Below, one piece after another: positions 24,392 through 33,601 of a DNA stretch of 64,000 nucleotides. Each line of letters begins with the position of its first letter. Position 1 is the stretch's first letter. The stretch is from Arthrobacter pullicola (GTDB lineage Bacteria; Actinomycetota; Actinomycetes; Actinomycetales; Micrococcaceae), in NCBI RefSeq assembly GCF_014836875.1, contig NZ_JACSQC010000002.1, positions 574,834-638,833 on the forward strand, given 5' to 3'. Below the pieces are notes generated by a model, which worked only from the letters and a program-made list of their open reading frames with translations, did no database searches and was not told the origin of the DNA. The position numbers and the translations under genes are program-made.

Positions 24392-24964
24392 ACATTCATC
24401 ATGGCAGATCATTCCCACGAACCGTGAGGAGCCGTCTATCCTTGCCGATCCTCAGCGCTTGTTCAATAGCACAGCGATGATCTGGCGTTCGCTGTGGGCT
24501 GGAGTCTCTCGTAGGTTGCCTATGTGCGGCTGGAGCGGTCGCTCCTGGCGTGAGCAGTGTCTGCAGCACTGGTCAGCCCAGCGGGCTGCGGTGCTGACTG
24601 ACTTGGAATCGTTCCGCGCTCGGAGCAGATGCCAGCCGTCCTCGACGACGCAGCGAGCCAGCCTCAGCCGGCCATGTGGAGTCCTATAGCATTATGGGAC
24701 ATGAATGACCTCTGGGGTGGTGTGCTCCAGACAAGCTCGGCCTCATCCGGAGGGCTCTCTCACATCGCTAAGCCAACGCACCAATAAGGCAGGCCGCGTG
24801 TACCTAATGTCCTCGCCAATACAGCCAGGTGACGGGTTTCAGGCAAAGCGCGAAGCGTTCGGCGCCGTACAACTTCATACATCGCTGCCGCTGCAGGAAA
24901 ACCGAGATCTTTATTTTTTGGAAACGCTCGGATACAAGTAACCAGATTGAATCCGCTGTTAATA
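24392..24964. other. Non-coding, probably degenerate stretch
   Basis: About 570 bases between the transposase scar and the Kiwa genes. Open frames exist but show no protein-like composition, start signals or known motifs. I regard it as remnant DNA of the island. Confidence 0.4.
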
Positions 24965-25789
24965 TTAAATTTTTACAATAGAATTTGCGAGGCGTTTCTC
25001 TTCTCCAACGGGTGTGGTATAGAACCGCTGCTCGATTCCATACAGCAGAAGCTTCAGATCGTCATCGGTAGCAACATGAAAAGTGTTGCTCGTTTTGTTA
25101 AAAGGTATCTGTGTGTCCGTGTACTCAGCCATATATGAAAAGACATTGATTCGCTCACCGTCCGACATCTTTTCAAGAGTCTGCGCAGCGAGTGCAATTC
25201 TTTTACGGTTCGGCTTGGACACCTTGGTTACCGCAATCTCAGCATTCAAGAAGTCATGCTTCAAGAATTTTTCTACTTGCTCGTCCGTTGCCTCAGTAAA
25301 CAACTCATCGATCCCACGAAAGATGGATGAAATCGTCGCCAGATCACGAAAAATCAAGGCATCATCATCTGGGAAGTAAACGGCATCGGGGAATGGGGTC
25401 AAGACAATCTTGTCTGCAGGACGTTCAAGGCGTGCTACATCTCCGCATACAATAACCTTCCTTCGAAGAATGGCGCTCGGCCGAACTCGCTGAAAGTGAA
25501 AAATCCCCTCCTGTAGTGCAATGAGGTAATTAATTTTCTGGAAATCCGCCTTGCTAAGCTCAGAGAAATCAGCGGATGTGGGCCAGTCTGCAAGCTCTAT
25601 GAGGAAATACTGCTTCTGGCTGAAATGGGAAACTTTAAACCACTCATCATTATCGAGAATGGTGTTTGGGTCGTATTCACGACATGAAGCAGGTCGAGGC
25701 ACATCCTCGTCGAAAATACGCTCCCCAGAGATGATTTTGCGGTATGGAGTTCTCTGCATCCGCTTCAACCGTGCATATAGGTGATCCAT
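24965..25789 (-). CDS. kwaB: KwaB-like protein (DUF4868), Kiwa anti-phage defence
   Basis: 274 residues from ATG 25789, with GGAGAG upstream. The C-terminal half follows the DUF4868 pattern: FPDDDALIFRDLATISSIFR, a helical stretch, then DDDLKLLLYGIEQRFYTTP and EKRLANSIVKI at the end. KwaB is the cytosolic DNA-binding effector of Kiwa, held in a complex with the membrane protein KwaA. Here it starts 2 bases after the stop of a four-helix membrane protein, the expected gene order. It is somewhat shorter than KwaB proteins of about 315 residues. G+C is clearly below the genome average. Confidence 0.75.
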   Translation of the reverse strand: MDHLYARLKRMQRTPYRKIISGERIFDEDVPRPASCREYDPNTILDNDEWFKVSHFSQKQYFLIELADWPTSADFSELSKADFQKINYLIALQEGIFHFQRVRPSAILRRKVIVCGDVARLERPADKIVLTPFPDAVYFPDDDALIFRDLATISSIFRGIDELFTEATDEQVEKFLKHDFLNAEIAVTKVSKPNRKRIALAAQTLEKMSDGERINVFSYMAEYTDTQIPFNKTSNTFHVATDDDLKLLLYGIEQRFYTTPVGEEKRLANSIVKI

Positions 25790-25791
25790 CG

Positions 25792-26319
25792 TTATTTGCT
25801 CTCCATAAATGTGTATCCATTAATGCGACGTACTGGCCTAACTTCCACCGAGGCAGGAGTTCGAAAATCTTGGCGACTAATCACGAATATGGACGTTCCC
25901 TCACTGGTTACCATATTGTAAAATCTGTAACCAAAGAGCAGAAAAAGCGGATTGAAATACAGGGCCTGAGACATAAATGTGAAAGCGAAGAGCACGGCGT
26001 ACACAAAGAGCAACGTTCTGATATCGGGAATGCTTAAAGCGACGAAAAAGTAACCCAGATAGCTGGGGAGAAATACATTGCTCGCGTGTTCAATAGACGC
26101 GATACTTCCCGCCTCGATGGCATCTCGTCCCAACGTCCGGCTCAGCAGGATGCCCAGACTCGTGAATAGGATCGGAACCATGATAAGGGCAACACTGAGC
26201 CCGTAGCGAATGCCGTCACCGAACTGCAGAAATAGAAAGGGTTCTTTAACCTGATAGATGACAACTAACAGTGAAGTCGCATTGAATGTTAATAATAGGC
26301 GTAATAAAAAAGTCCCCAT
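25792..26319 (-). CDS. kwaA: KwaA-like membrane protein, Kiwa anti-phage defence
   Basis: I prefer ATG 26319 (MGTFLLRLLLTFNATSLLVV, 175 residues) because AAAGG lies 6 bases upstream; an ATG at 26421 would give 209 residues with no ribosome-binding site. Four hydrophobic segments are visible, and near the C-terminus PLFLLFGYRFYNMVTSEG resembles the G-Y-x-F-Y region of KwaA. In Kiwa the KwaA tetramer senses phage attachment at the membrane and works with KwaB. A promoter-like pair (TTGAAC 26358-26363, TAAAAT 26334-26339 on the minus strand) would give an almost leaderless transcript from this start. Confidence 0.7.
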   Translation of the reverse strand: MGTFLLRLLLTFNATSLLVVIYQVKEPFLFLQFGDGIRYGLSVALIMVPILFTSLGILLSRTLGRDAIEAGSIASIEHASNVFLPSYLGYFFVALSIPDIRTLLFVYAVLFAFTFMSQALYFNPLFLLFGYRFYNMVTSEGTSIFVISRQDFRTPASVEVRPVRRINGYTFMESK

Positions 26320-26424
26320 AAGCAGCCTTTGTGATTTTATCTCGTGAACGATATCAAGTTCAATTGCCTGCGGCACCCTTTCGACAGTTACAACCGTCCA
26401 CCAATGATAGATTTTCATCAAATG

Positions 26425-27488
26425 ACACTGGAGGCGCTACGCCTTGAAATCCAGTAGATCCAGCATAGCTACAAAAGCAACGTTTGTCCCATTTTAGTGT
26501 ACTGAAACTCGCCCGTGGACCGGTCGAGTGTGGACCGGTCGAGTACTGTGGCGGCCTGTTGGGATCGTGCGACGTGCGCTTCCCAGCATCCACTTGTCGC
26601 ATGAGATCCGTCCGAAGGAATGGCCGGCGAGAGACCCTAAACGTTAGAATTACGTATAGATATGATTTCATCTCAGCGTTGTGCACGCCCGCACCTTCCA
26701 TCGAGCCGGTCTGTACATGTCGCAAGGATTCGATAAAACGACAGGACCGGAACGAAGACCCGCAATTGTGGTGGACAACCGTTCCTGCCGGCCCGCTCGA
26801 TTTGGCTGACGGGCCGAGGTGCAGCAGATCCACCGTCCCATACCGCGTCCCGATGACTTGTCCGGAACCCGACGCGGCTACGGCCTCGGTCTCGGTCTCG
26901 GTCTCGATATTCTGGCGCATCCAACCGCCGGGCGAATTGTCTCCCATTCCGGCGGATATCCCGGCTTCGGCTCTCATATGGTTTGCACCCGCTGACGGGC
27001 ACCGTGGCACTAGAGGCTGGAGAACGCCACATACTCCCGTGTGGAACAGCCGTCATCCGCGTCCTGGATACCGTTCTCGGACTTGCCTCTCCGCAGGCAC
27101 CTGCGGTTCGTCCACGGGCGGGAGCCTCTTATAAGCACCTCGAGGCAGGAACCTAGCAGGAGCTCAAGGCTGTCTACGATGCGCTCTCAGCCCGGCTGGC
27201 CAGCCCTCCGCCTCAGCCCGAGCAGAAGCTGCGCGACCCCTTTGCCGCAAATATGGACCTGGATCAGCCGTGGCAGAAGCGCTGCTCGGACTGGCTGCGG
27301 CTGCGCGGTGCTACCGGGCAACTTCGTCCCCATGCAGCCCGCGCTGAAGCTCGCTGGACCCTGCCCGGAGACCGCGGGGTCTTGTGCTGCCGGGTGCAGC
27401 TGACCCCGTCGAGCAGCCGCAGTTGCAGCGGCTGCGAATCACCATGAATCCCAAGAACGCCGAACCGGTGGCCGTCAGCCCCGCGCAA
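26425..27488. other. Right flank of the defence island, no intact gene
   Basis: About 1,060 bases without a convincing complete gene. From about 27151 to 27446 (plus strand) a GC-rich open stretch looks protein-like (DLDQPWQKRCSDWLRLRG) but has no start, and near its end the sense seems to move to another frame (QPQLQRLRITMNPKNAEPV), so it may be a decayed gene end. Short tandem repeats at 26515-26544 and a CGGTCT triplet repeat near 26885 are present. Confidence 0.35.
26515..26544 (+). repeat. 15-bp perfect tandem duplication
   Basis: GTGGACCGGTCGAGT occurs twice in direct succession. It lies in non-coding DNA upstream of the Kiwa genes. The unit contains ACCGGT, so each copy has a small palindrome. 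Confidence 0.85.
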
Positions 27489-28940
27489 CTAGGCCGAAAC
27501 CCGCCGCTCCTCAGCATCCGCCCGGTTCAGCTCCACGTACTCGCGCTTCGGCAGCCCCACAGACGCCGGAACGCCAGGAAGCTCCTCGCCGCGCAGCGTG
27601 GCCTGGGCGGTCTCCCGCATGCAGAGAATGCTGACCAGACCGATGACACCGGCAATCGCCATGTACCAGCCGGGCACCAGCTGGTTGCCGGTAGTCTCGA
27701 TCAGCTGGTTGGCGATGGTCTGCGAAGGGCCGGCGAAGAACGCGGTGGAGAAGTTATAGGCGATCGCGAAGCCGGTATAGCGGACCGCGGTCGGGAACAT
27801 CGCCGGAAGCGTCGAGGACACCGAAGACACCAGGATCACCAGCAGGAAGCCCAGCACACCCAGGCCGATGAACTGCAGCACCAGGTTCTCCATGCCCAGC
27901 AGCGCAATCGCCGGGACGGACAGCACCGTGTACCCGACAGCGGCCGCGAGCAGCAGCGGCTTGCGGCCAATCCGGTCGGACAGTGCACCGACTGGAGGAA
28001 TAGCCACCAGCATCAACGCCATCACTACCACCAGCATCCAGTTGCCCTGCGCGGTGCTGTGCCCCAACTGCCCGCTCAGGTAGGTCGGCATGTAGCCGAG
28101 GATCAGGTAGAACGCCACGTTCAGCAGCACCACAAACCCGGCCACAATCAGCAGCTGCCGCCAGTTGTTCCGCAGCACGGTCCGCAGCGGCGACTTGGTG
28201 GTTTCCTCATGCTCCGACGCTTCCGTGTAGACAGCAGCCTCCGTCAGCCGGGTCCGGATCCAGAGGGCGGTCAGGCCCAGCGGAATGGTCAGCAGGAACG
28301 GCAGCCGCCACCAGCCAGCCTCCATGCCGGCATCCCCCACAATCGCGATCAGCGTGGTGCAGACAATCGCGGCCATGATGAAGCCCACCGTGGTGCCGAA
28401 CTCCAGGAAGGAGCCGAAGAACCCGCGGCGCTTATCCGGCGCGGACTCCGCCATGTACACCGCAGCTCCGCCGTACTCACCGCCGGCGGAGAAGCCCTGC
28501 ACCAGGCGGCAGATCAGCAGCAGGACCGGAGCGAGCAGGCCCACGGTCTCCAGCGTCGGCAGCAGCCCGATCGCCCCGGTGGCCAGCGTCATCATGGTCA
28601 CGGTGAGCACCATAACCTTCTGCCGGCCCACCCTGTCCCCCAGCGGACCGAGGATCAGCCCGCCCAGCGGCCGGACCAGGAAGGAAAGCGCCAGGGTGGC
28701 GAGTGTCAGCGTGACCCCCAGGCCGCCGTCGCCCTCCGTGGAACCGAAGAAGTTCACCGCCATATAGATGGTGAGGTAGCCGTAAACGCCGTAGTCGAAC
28801 CACTCGACGGCGTTGCCCAGCGCCGCGCCCAGGATGGACCGGTGGAGCGAGCGTTTGCCTTCGGAGGTGCTGGGCTCGGAGCCCGGCACTGCCTGCGGTT
28901 CCGGGTGCCTGCCTTGCGTGGGCTGTGAACTGGTGGTCAT
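27489..28940 (-). CDS. MFS transporter of the metabolite:H+ symporter (MHS/ProP-like) family
   Basis: 483 residues with about twelve membrane helices. Family motifs: NAVEWFDYGVYGYL in helix 1, GDRVGRQKVMV in the loop after helix 2, GFSAGGEYGGAAVYMAE in helix 5 and the second-half copy SDRIGRKPLLL. These are hallmarks of the MHS group (proline/betaine/ectoine, citrate, shikimate and ketoglutarate carriers). It is the last gene of the minus-strand catabolic set, 141 bases after the dehydrogenase, and probably brings in the pathway substrate; a compatible solute such as ectoine would fit the neighbours. Confidence 0.88.
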   Translation of the reverse strand: MTTSSQPTQGRHPEPQAVPGSEPSTSEGKRSLHRSILGAALGNAVEWFDYGVYGYLTIYMAVNFFGSTEGDGGLGVTLTLATLALSFLVRPLGGLILGPLGDRVGRQKVMVLTVTMMTLATGAIGLLPTLETVGLLAPVLLLICRLVQGFSAGGEYGGAAVYMAESAPDKRRGFFGSFLEFGTTVGFIMAAIVCTTLIAIVGDAGMEAGWWRLPFLLTIPLGLTALWIRTRLTEAAVYTEASEHEETTKSPLRTVLRNNWRQLLIVAGFVVLLNVAFYLILGYMPTYLSGQLGHSTAQGNWMLVVVMALMLVAIPPVGALSDRIGRKPLLLAAAVGYTVLSVPAIALLGMENLVLQFIGLGVLGFLLVILVSSVSSTLPAMFPTAVRYTGFAIAYNFSTAFFAGPSQTIANQLIETTGNQLVPGWYMAIAGVIGLVSILCMRETAQATLRGEELPGVPASVGLPKREYVELNRADAEERRVSA

Positions 28941-29081
28941 GGGTTTGTCCTTTAGTGAGTGGTTTGGCTAGCAAGGGTGGTGCCAAGTTCGGGAATCCGG
29001 CCGGTGTGCCAGTCCCCATCACGCTCAAAATCAGTCCCGCAGCAGCCCGGGCCTTCGCCCCGGGGCTACCAGTCACCAGGC

Positions 29082-30566
29082 CTACCGGGGCACGGCCAGG
29101 TATTTCGTTTCCAGGAATTCCTCGATCCCCACCCGCCCTCCTTCACGGCCCAGCCCGGAGGCCTTGATCCCGCCGAACGGTGCCGCCGGATTGGAGACGA
29201 TCCCGGTGTTGAGTCCCACCATGCCGACCTCCAGCGCATCCCCCATCCGGAACCCGCGGTCCACGTCCTGCGTGAACAGGTAGCCGACCAGCCCCCACGG
29301 GGTGTCATTGGCCAGCCGGGTGACTTCTTCCTCGGTGTCGAACGGGACCACGGGGGCCACCGGGCCGAAGATCTCCTCGCTCATCAGGTCCGAATCCGGG
29401 CTGACCCCGGAGAGGACCGTCGGTGTGTAGAAATAGCCGGGCCCCTCCGGCCGCGACCCGCCGCAGACCACCTCCGCGCCCTTGGCGACGGCGTCGTCCA
29501 CCAGCTCCTGCACCTTGGTGAGTGCCTTCTCCTCCACCAGGGGCCCGACGTCGGTGCCCGGCTCCGCACCGTTGCCCACCGACAGTGTGCTCAGGCGGGC
29601 GGCGAGCCGGCGGGCGAACTCGTCCGCCACCGACCGCTGCACAAACATCCGGTTGGCCGCGGTGCAGGCCTCGCCCATGTTGCGCATCTTCGCGGCGACG
29701 GCACCGTCCACGGCGCGGTCCAGGTCCGCGTCCTCGAACACGATGAACGGCGCGTTCCCGCCCAGTTCCATCGAGGAGCGCATCACATGCTCAGCGGCCT
29801 GGCCCAGCAGGCGCACACCCACTTCGGTGGATCCGGTGAAGCTGACCTTCCGGGCGATGCCGCTGGACATCCACGGCGACACCACCTTCGAGGCCTTCGA
29901 CGTCGGCACCACGTTCAGCACCCCGGCGGGCAGCCCGGCCTCCACCAGGATGTCCACCAGCACCAGCGAGGACAGCGGGGTCAGGTTCGCGGGCTTGAAC
30001 ACCATGGTGCATCCGGCGGCGATGGCCGGGCCGATCTTGCGGGTGCCCATGGCCAGCGGAAAGTTCCACGGCGTGACCAGCACGCACGGACCCACGGGTT
30101 CCTTCGAGACGATGATCCGGGTCTTGCCGTCGCCGGTGGTGGTGGCGTCGCCGCCGATGCGCACGGCTTCCTCGGAGAACCAGCGGAAGAACTCGGCCGC
30201 GTACGCCACTTCCCCCTTGGCTTCGGCGAGCGGCTTGCCCATTTCGGTGGTCATGATCAGCGCCAGCTCGTCCTGCCGGGCCATGATCAGGTCATAGGCG
30301 CGGCGCAGGATCTCGCTGCGCTCCCGGGGAGCGGTCGCAGCCCACTCCTTCTGCACCCGGCCGGCGGTTTCGATCGCCCGCTGGGCGTCCTCCGGGCCGC
30401 CGTCGGCCACCGTAGCGACGACCTCTTCGGTGGCGGGATTCACGACGTCGAACCGCGCACCGGACGCGGCGTCGGCCCACTGCCCGTCGATGAACAGGCC
30501 GGTACTGACCTTGGCGATGGCGTCGAGGGCCTGCTGCGAGGTGCGGGTGCTGGTTTGGGTTGTCAT
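29082..30566 (-). CDS. NAD(P)-dependent succinate-semialdehyde-type dehydrogenase (GabD family)
   Basis: 494 residues from ATG 30566 (MTTQTSTRTSQQALDAI). The aldehyde dehydrogenase fold is complete: TEMGKPLAEAKGEV, VTPWNFPLAM, FTGSTEVG, MELGGNAPFIVFED with the general-base Glu, NMGEACTAANR with the catalytic Cys, and SEEIFGPVAPV. Closest by motif to succinate-semialdehyde dehydrogenases. In this cluster it could instead oxidise aspartate semialdehyde, the DoeC step of ectoine breakdown. The start overlaps the upstream stop by 4 bp. Confidence 0.88.
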   Translation of the reverse strand: MTTQTSTRTSQQALDAIAKVSTGLFIDGQWADAASGARFDVVNPATEEVVATVADGGPEDAQRAIETAGRVQKEWAATAPRERSEILRRAYDLIMARQDELALIMTTEMGKPLAEAKGEVAYAAEFFRWFSEEAVRIGGDATTTGDGKTRIIVSKEPVGPCVLVTPWNFPLAMGTRKIGPAIAAGCTMVFKPANLTPLSSLVLVDILVEAGLPAGVLNVVPTSKASKVVSPWMSSGIARKVSFTGSTEVGVRLLGQAAEHVMRSSMELGGNAPFIVFEDADLDRAVDGAVAAKMRNMGEACTAANRMFVQRSVADEFARRLAARLSTLSVGNGAEPGTDVGPLVEEKALTKVQELVDDAVAKGAEVVCGGSRPEGPGYFYTPTVLSGVSPDSDLMSEEIFGPVAPVVPFDTEEEVTRLANDTPWGLVGYLFTQDVDRGFRMGDALEVGMVGLNTGIVSNPAAPFGGIKASGLGREGGRVGIEEFLETKYLAVPR

Positions 30567-33500
30567 GCGGTTTCTCTTTCTCTGTCTGTGGAAGTTCTGT
30601 CTGTGACGGGCCCCGGATCGAGGAGCTGGGCCAGATGGGTGCCCGGCCGGGCGGCGTCGAGCTGCTTGACCTGCATGACGCAGGAGAAGCCGTCGGTCAG
30701 GATTACGGTGTCCGCGCTGGTGTCCCACATCGCCGGGGCGAGGGCTTGCTCGGCTACCTGCATGCTCACGTCGAAGTGCTCCTTTTCGAAGCCGAAGTTC
30801 CCGGCCACGCCGCAGCAGCCGGTCGCGTCGACCACGCTGGGAACCCCGACGGCGGCCAACGCGGATTTCTGCGTTCCGGCACCGAAGACGGAGTATTCGT
30901 GGCAGTGCGTCTGCAGCACCACCTGCTCCGGCAGCGGCACCGCGGGAGACGGCGTCCAGCCGCCCGCGGACAGTTCGCCCACGTGCGCCGCGAAACTTTG
31001 AACCCGGGCGGCGACCCGGCGGGCCTGCTCGGTGGGAATCAGCTCCGGCAGGTCCTTTCGCAGCGCGGCGGCACAGCTGGGCTCGACGACGACGATGGGC
31101 CTCTCGGTCCCGTCGTCCAGCACCTGCGCGGCGTTGGCCAGGAGCTTCTTGGCGGTGTCCAGCTGGCCGGTGGAGATCCAGGTCAGGCCGCAGCAGGCGT
31201 CCGCGGAGCATTCCGTCCGCTCCCCCGCACCGGTCAGCACGCGGGCGGCGGCACCGGCGACTGCGGGGCGGAAACCGCGGGTGAAGGTGTCGACGAAGAG
31301 CAGGACGCCGTCCGTCGGGTTCGGGGACGTAAGGCCATCAGTCCGCCGGGGCATCTCCACCCCGGCAGCTGCCAGTTCTGTCCGCCATTCCCCCGCGCCG
31401 GCGAAGCGGGGCAGGGAGCGTTCGGTGGTGAGGCCGCCGAGCTTCGCGGCGAGTTTGTCGAGCGGGGTGGCCAGCACTGCGTTGACCAGTGGTGCCACCC
31501 GGCCGGTGAGCTTGAGCCAGCGCGGCAGCCAGCCGAGCGAGAAGTGCGAGAGTGGCCGTAGCCGGCCGCGGTAGTAGTGGTCGAAGAACTCCGACTTGTA
31601 CGTCGCCATGTCCACGCCGGTGGGGCAGTCGCTGGAGCAGGCCTTGCAGGAGAGGCAGAGGTCAAGGGCCTCGCGGACCTCCTCGGATTTCCAGCCCTCC
31701 TGCACGGTGCGGGCGCCGCGGACCATGTCCTGCAGCACCCGGGCCCGGCCCCGCGTGGAGTCCTTCTCATCCCGGGTGGCCCGGTAGCTGGGGCACATCA
31801 CGCCGCCGGCATCGGTGCGGCAGCGGCCGACCCCGATGCAGCTCTGCACCGCATGAACAAACGGATCCACCGCGGCCCCGGGAGCAGGGTCGTCAGTCTC
31901 CACCGACGACCCTCCCCCGGCGTGCAGCGGCCGCAGGTCGAAGCTGGTGCGCCATTCCCGCGCGGGCACCCCGTCCAGCGCCAGGTGCTCATCGATCGGA
32001 TCCGGATCGGTCAGCGATCCCGGGTTCAGGATCCCGGCCGGGTCCCACAGCCGCCGGTACGCGGTGAACGCCGTGAGCAGACGTGGGGAGTACATCAGCG
32101 GCAGCAGCGCGGACCGGGCCCGGCCGTCGCCGTGTTCGCCGGAGAGCGAGCCGCCGTGCTGCACCACCAGCCGGGCGGCGTCGGCGGAGAAGGTCCGGAA
32201 CACGTCCCTCCCGGCCGCGGTGCGCAAGTCATAGGTGATCCGGATGTGCATACACCCGGCGCCGAAGTGCCCGTACATCACACCCTGCAGCCCGTACTGG
32301 TCCAGCAGGTTACGGAAGTCGGCCAGGTAGTCGGCCAGCTTTTCCGGTGCGACGGCGGAATCCTCCCACCCGGGCCAGGACTCACCGCCGGTGGACAGCC
32401 GGGAGGACAGCCCGGCGCCGTCTTCCCGGACACGCCAGAGCGAGCCCCGCTCCACGTCGTCGGGCACCGGGCGGCCTTCGATCAGCCGGCCGTTCTCGGC
32501 GAGCCTAGCCAGCAGCCGGTCCGCCGCGGCCTGCACGGAGGCCGGATCGTCGCCGTCGAGGTCCACGTACAGCCAGGCCTTGCCCGCGGGCAGGCCGGTC
32601 ACCGAGCCGGCGCCGCGGCGGAAACGCATGGTGTCCACAATGGCTTCGTCGATCCCCTCCACTGCCGCCGGGGAAAACTCCAGGATGGTTTCGATATCGC
32701 GGGCTGCCTCCACCACGTCCGCGTAGCCGAGGCAGACCAGCAGCGCGCTGGCCGGTTTGGGCACCAGCTTCATCCGCGCGCCGACAATCACGGCACAGGT
32801 CCCCTCGGAGCCCACCAGTGCGCGGGCCACGTTGAAGCCGTGTTCCGGCAGCAGGTTGGCCAGATGGTAGCCGGAAACCTGGCGCTGGATCCGGCCGAGT
32901 TCTACCCGGAAGTCCGCCAGGTTGGCGTGCGCCAGCTCCTGCAGACCCGCGGCCAGTGCAGCGGCCCGCCGCTCAGAAAAACTGTCCGCCGGGTCGGTGG
33001 CGTGCAGTCCCGTGGCCGTGGCGGTGAGCCGGGCGCCGTCGGCCGTGACGACGTCGATCTCCGTCACATGGTCCGAGGTGCGGCCGTAGCGCACGGAGTG
33101 GTTGCCGCAGGCGTCGTTGCCCAGGGCGCCGCCCACGGTGGCGCGGTTCTTCGACGACGGATCCGGGGCGAAGGTGAAACGGTTGCCGGTAGCCTGCTCC
33201 ACCTCCCGGGACAGGACAGCGAGGACGACGCCGGGGTCCACGGCCACGGTGCCGGTGGCCTCGTCGATCCCGTGGATGCGGTTCAGATGCCGGGAGAAGT
33301 CCAGGACAACGCCGGGGCCAATCGCGTTGCCGGCCATGGAGGTGCCGCCGCCCCGGCTCACCAGCGGTGTTCCGGTGTCCCGGCAGACCGCGAGGACGGC
33401 GACGACGTCGTCCACCGACCGCGGGAACACCACGGCCAGCGGCGGCACCCGGTAGTTCGACGCGTCATAGGAGTACTCGGCCAGCCGCCGCGGCGAAGCA

Positions 33501-33601
33501 TCGGCAGGAATCCCCGCCGCGGCCAGCGCCGCCAGCAGCCCACCGCTGCCCGGTCCGCCAGCCGGAGCTGCGGACGGGGCTGCGATGCCGGTTTTTGTCA
33601 T
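30563..33601 (-). CDS. FAD-binding and [4Fe-4S] fusion oxidoreductase (D-2-hydroxyacid dehydrogenase, YdiJ/Dld type)
   Basis: 1,012 residues in two parts. Residues ~40-540 form a PCMH-type FAD domain (VSRGGGTSMAGNAIGPGVVL; SGEHGDGRARS) and lactate/glycolate-oxidase-like cap. Residues ~600-1000 are a Fe-S oxidoreductase with LCLSCKACSSDCPTGVD and later cysteine-rich CCG-type motifs (DACCGLTW, ATGCCGVAGNFG) of the GlpC/LutA kind. Such fusions oxidise D-2-hydroxyglutarate or D-lactate-like acids and pass electrons to quinone. Overlaps of 4 bp at both ends tie it to the aminotransferase and aldehyde dehydrogenase. Confidence 0.87.
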   Translation of the reverse strand: MTKTGIAAPSAAPAGGPGSGGLLAALAAAGIPADASPRRLAEYSYDASNYRVPPLAVVFPRSVDDVVAVLAVCRDTGTPLVSRGGGTSMAGNAIGPGVVLDFSRHLNRIHGIDEATGTVAVDPGVVLAVLSREVEQATGNRFTFAPDPSSKNRATVGGALGNDACGNHSVRYGRTSDHVTEIDVVTADGARLTATATGLHATDPADSFSERRAAALAAGLQELAHANLADFRVELGRIQRQVSGYHLANLLPEHGFNVARALVGSEGTCAVIVGARMKLVPKPASALLVCLGYADVVEAARDIETILEFSPAAVEGIDEAIVDTMRFRRGAGSVTGLPAGKAWLYVDLDGDDPASVQAAADRLLARLAENGRLIEGRPVPDDVERGSLWRVREDGAGLSSRLSTGGESWPGWEDSAVAPEKLADYLADFRNLLDQYGLQGVMYGHFGAGCMHIRITYDLRTAAGRDVFRTFSADAARLVVQHGGSLSGEHGDGRARSALLPLMYSPRLLTAFTAYRRLWDPAGILNPGSLTDPDPIDEHLALDGVPAREWRTSFDLRPLHAGGGSSVETDDPAPGAAVDPFVHAVQSCIGVGRCRTDAGGVMCPSYRATRDEKDSTRGRARVLQDMVRGARTVQEGWKSEEVREALDLCLSCKACSSDCPTGVDMATYKSEFFDHYYRGRLRPLSHFSLGWLPRWLKLTGRVAPLVNAVLATPLDKLAAKLGGLTTERSLPRFAGAGEWRTELAAAGVEMPRRTDGLTSPNPTDGVLLFVDTFTRGFRPAVAGAAARVLTGAGERTECSADACCGLTWISTGQLDTAKKLLANAAQVLDDGTERPIVVVEPSCAAALRKDLPELIPTEQARRVAARVQSFAAHVGELSAGGWTPSPAVPLPEQVVLQTHCHEYSVFGAGTQKSALAAVGVPSVVDATGCCGVAGNFGFEKEHFDVSMQVAEQALAPAMWDTSADTVILTDGFSCVMQVKQLDAARPGTHLAQLLDPGPVTDRTSTDRERETA

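Noticed and set aside
26320-26421. 34-residue N-terminal extension of the KwaA-like protein
   Set aside because: No ribosome-binding site at ATG 26421, whereas AAAGG precedes ATG 26319, from where the first membrane helix follows directly.
26484-27134. 216-codon open frame upstream of the Kiwa genes
   Set aside because: No ribosome-binding site, no protein-like pattern and tandem DNA repeats inside it; kept only as degenerate DNA.
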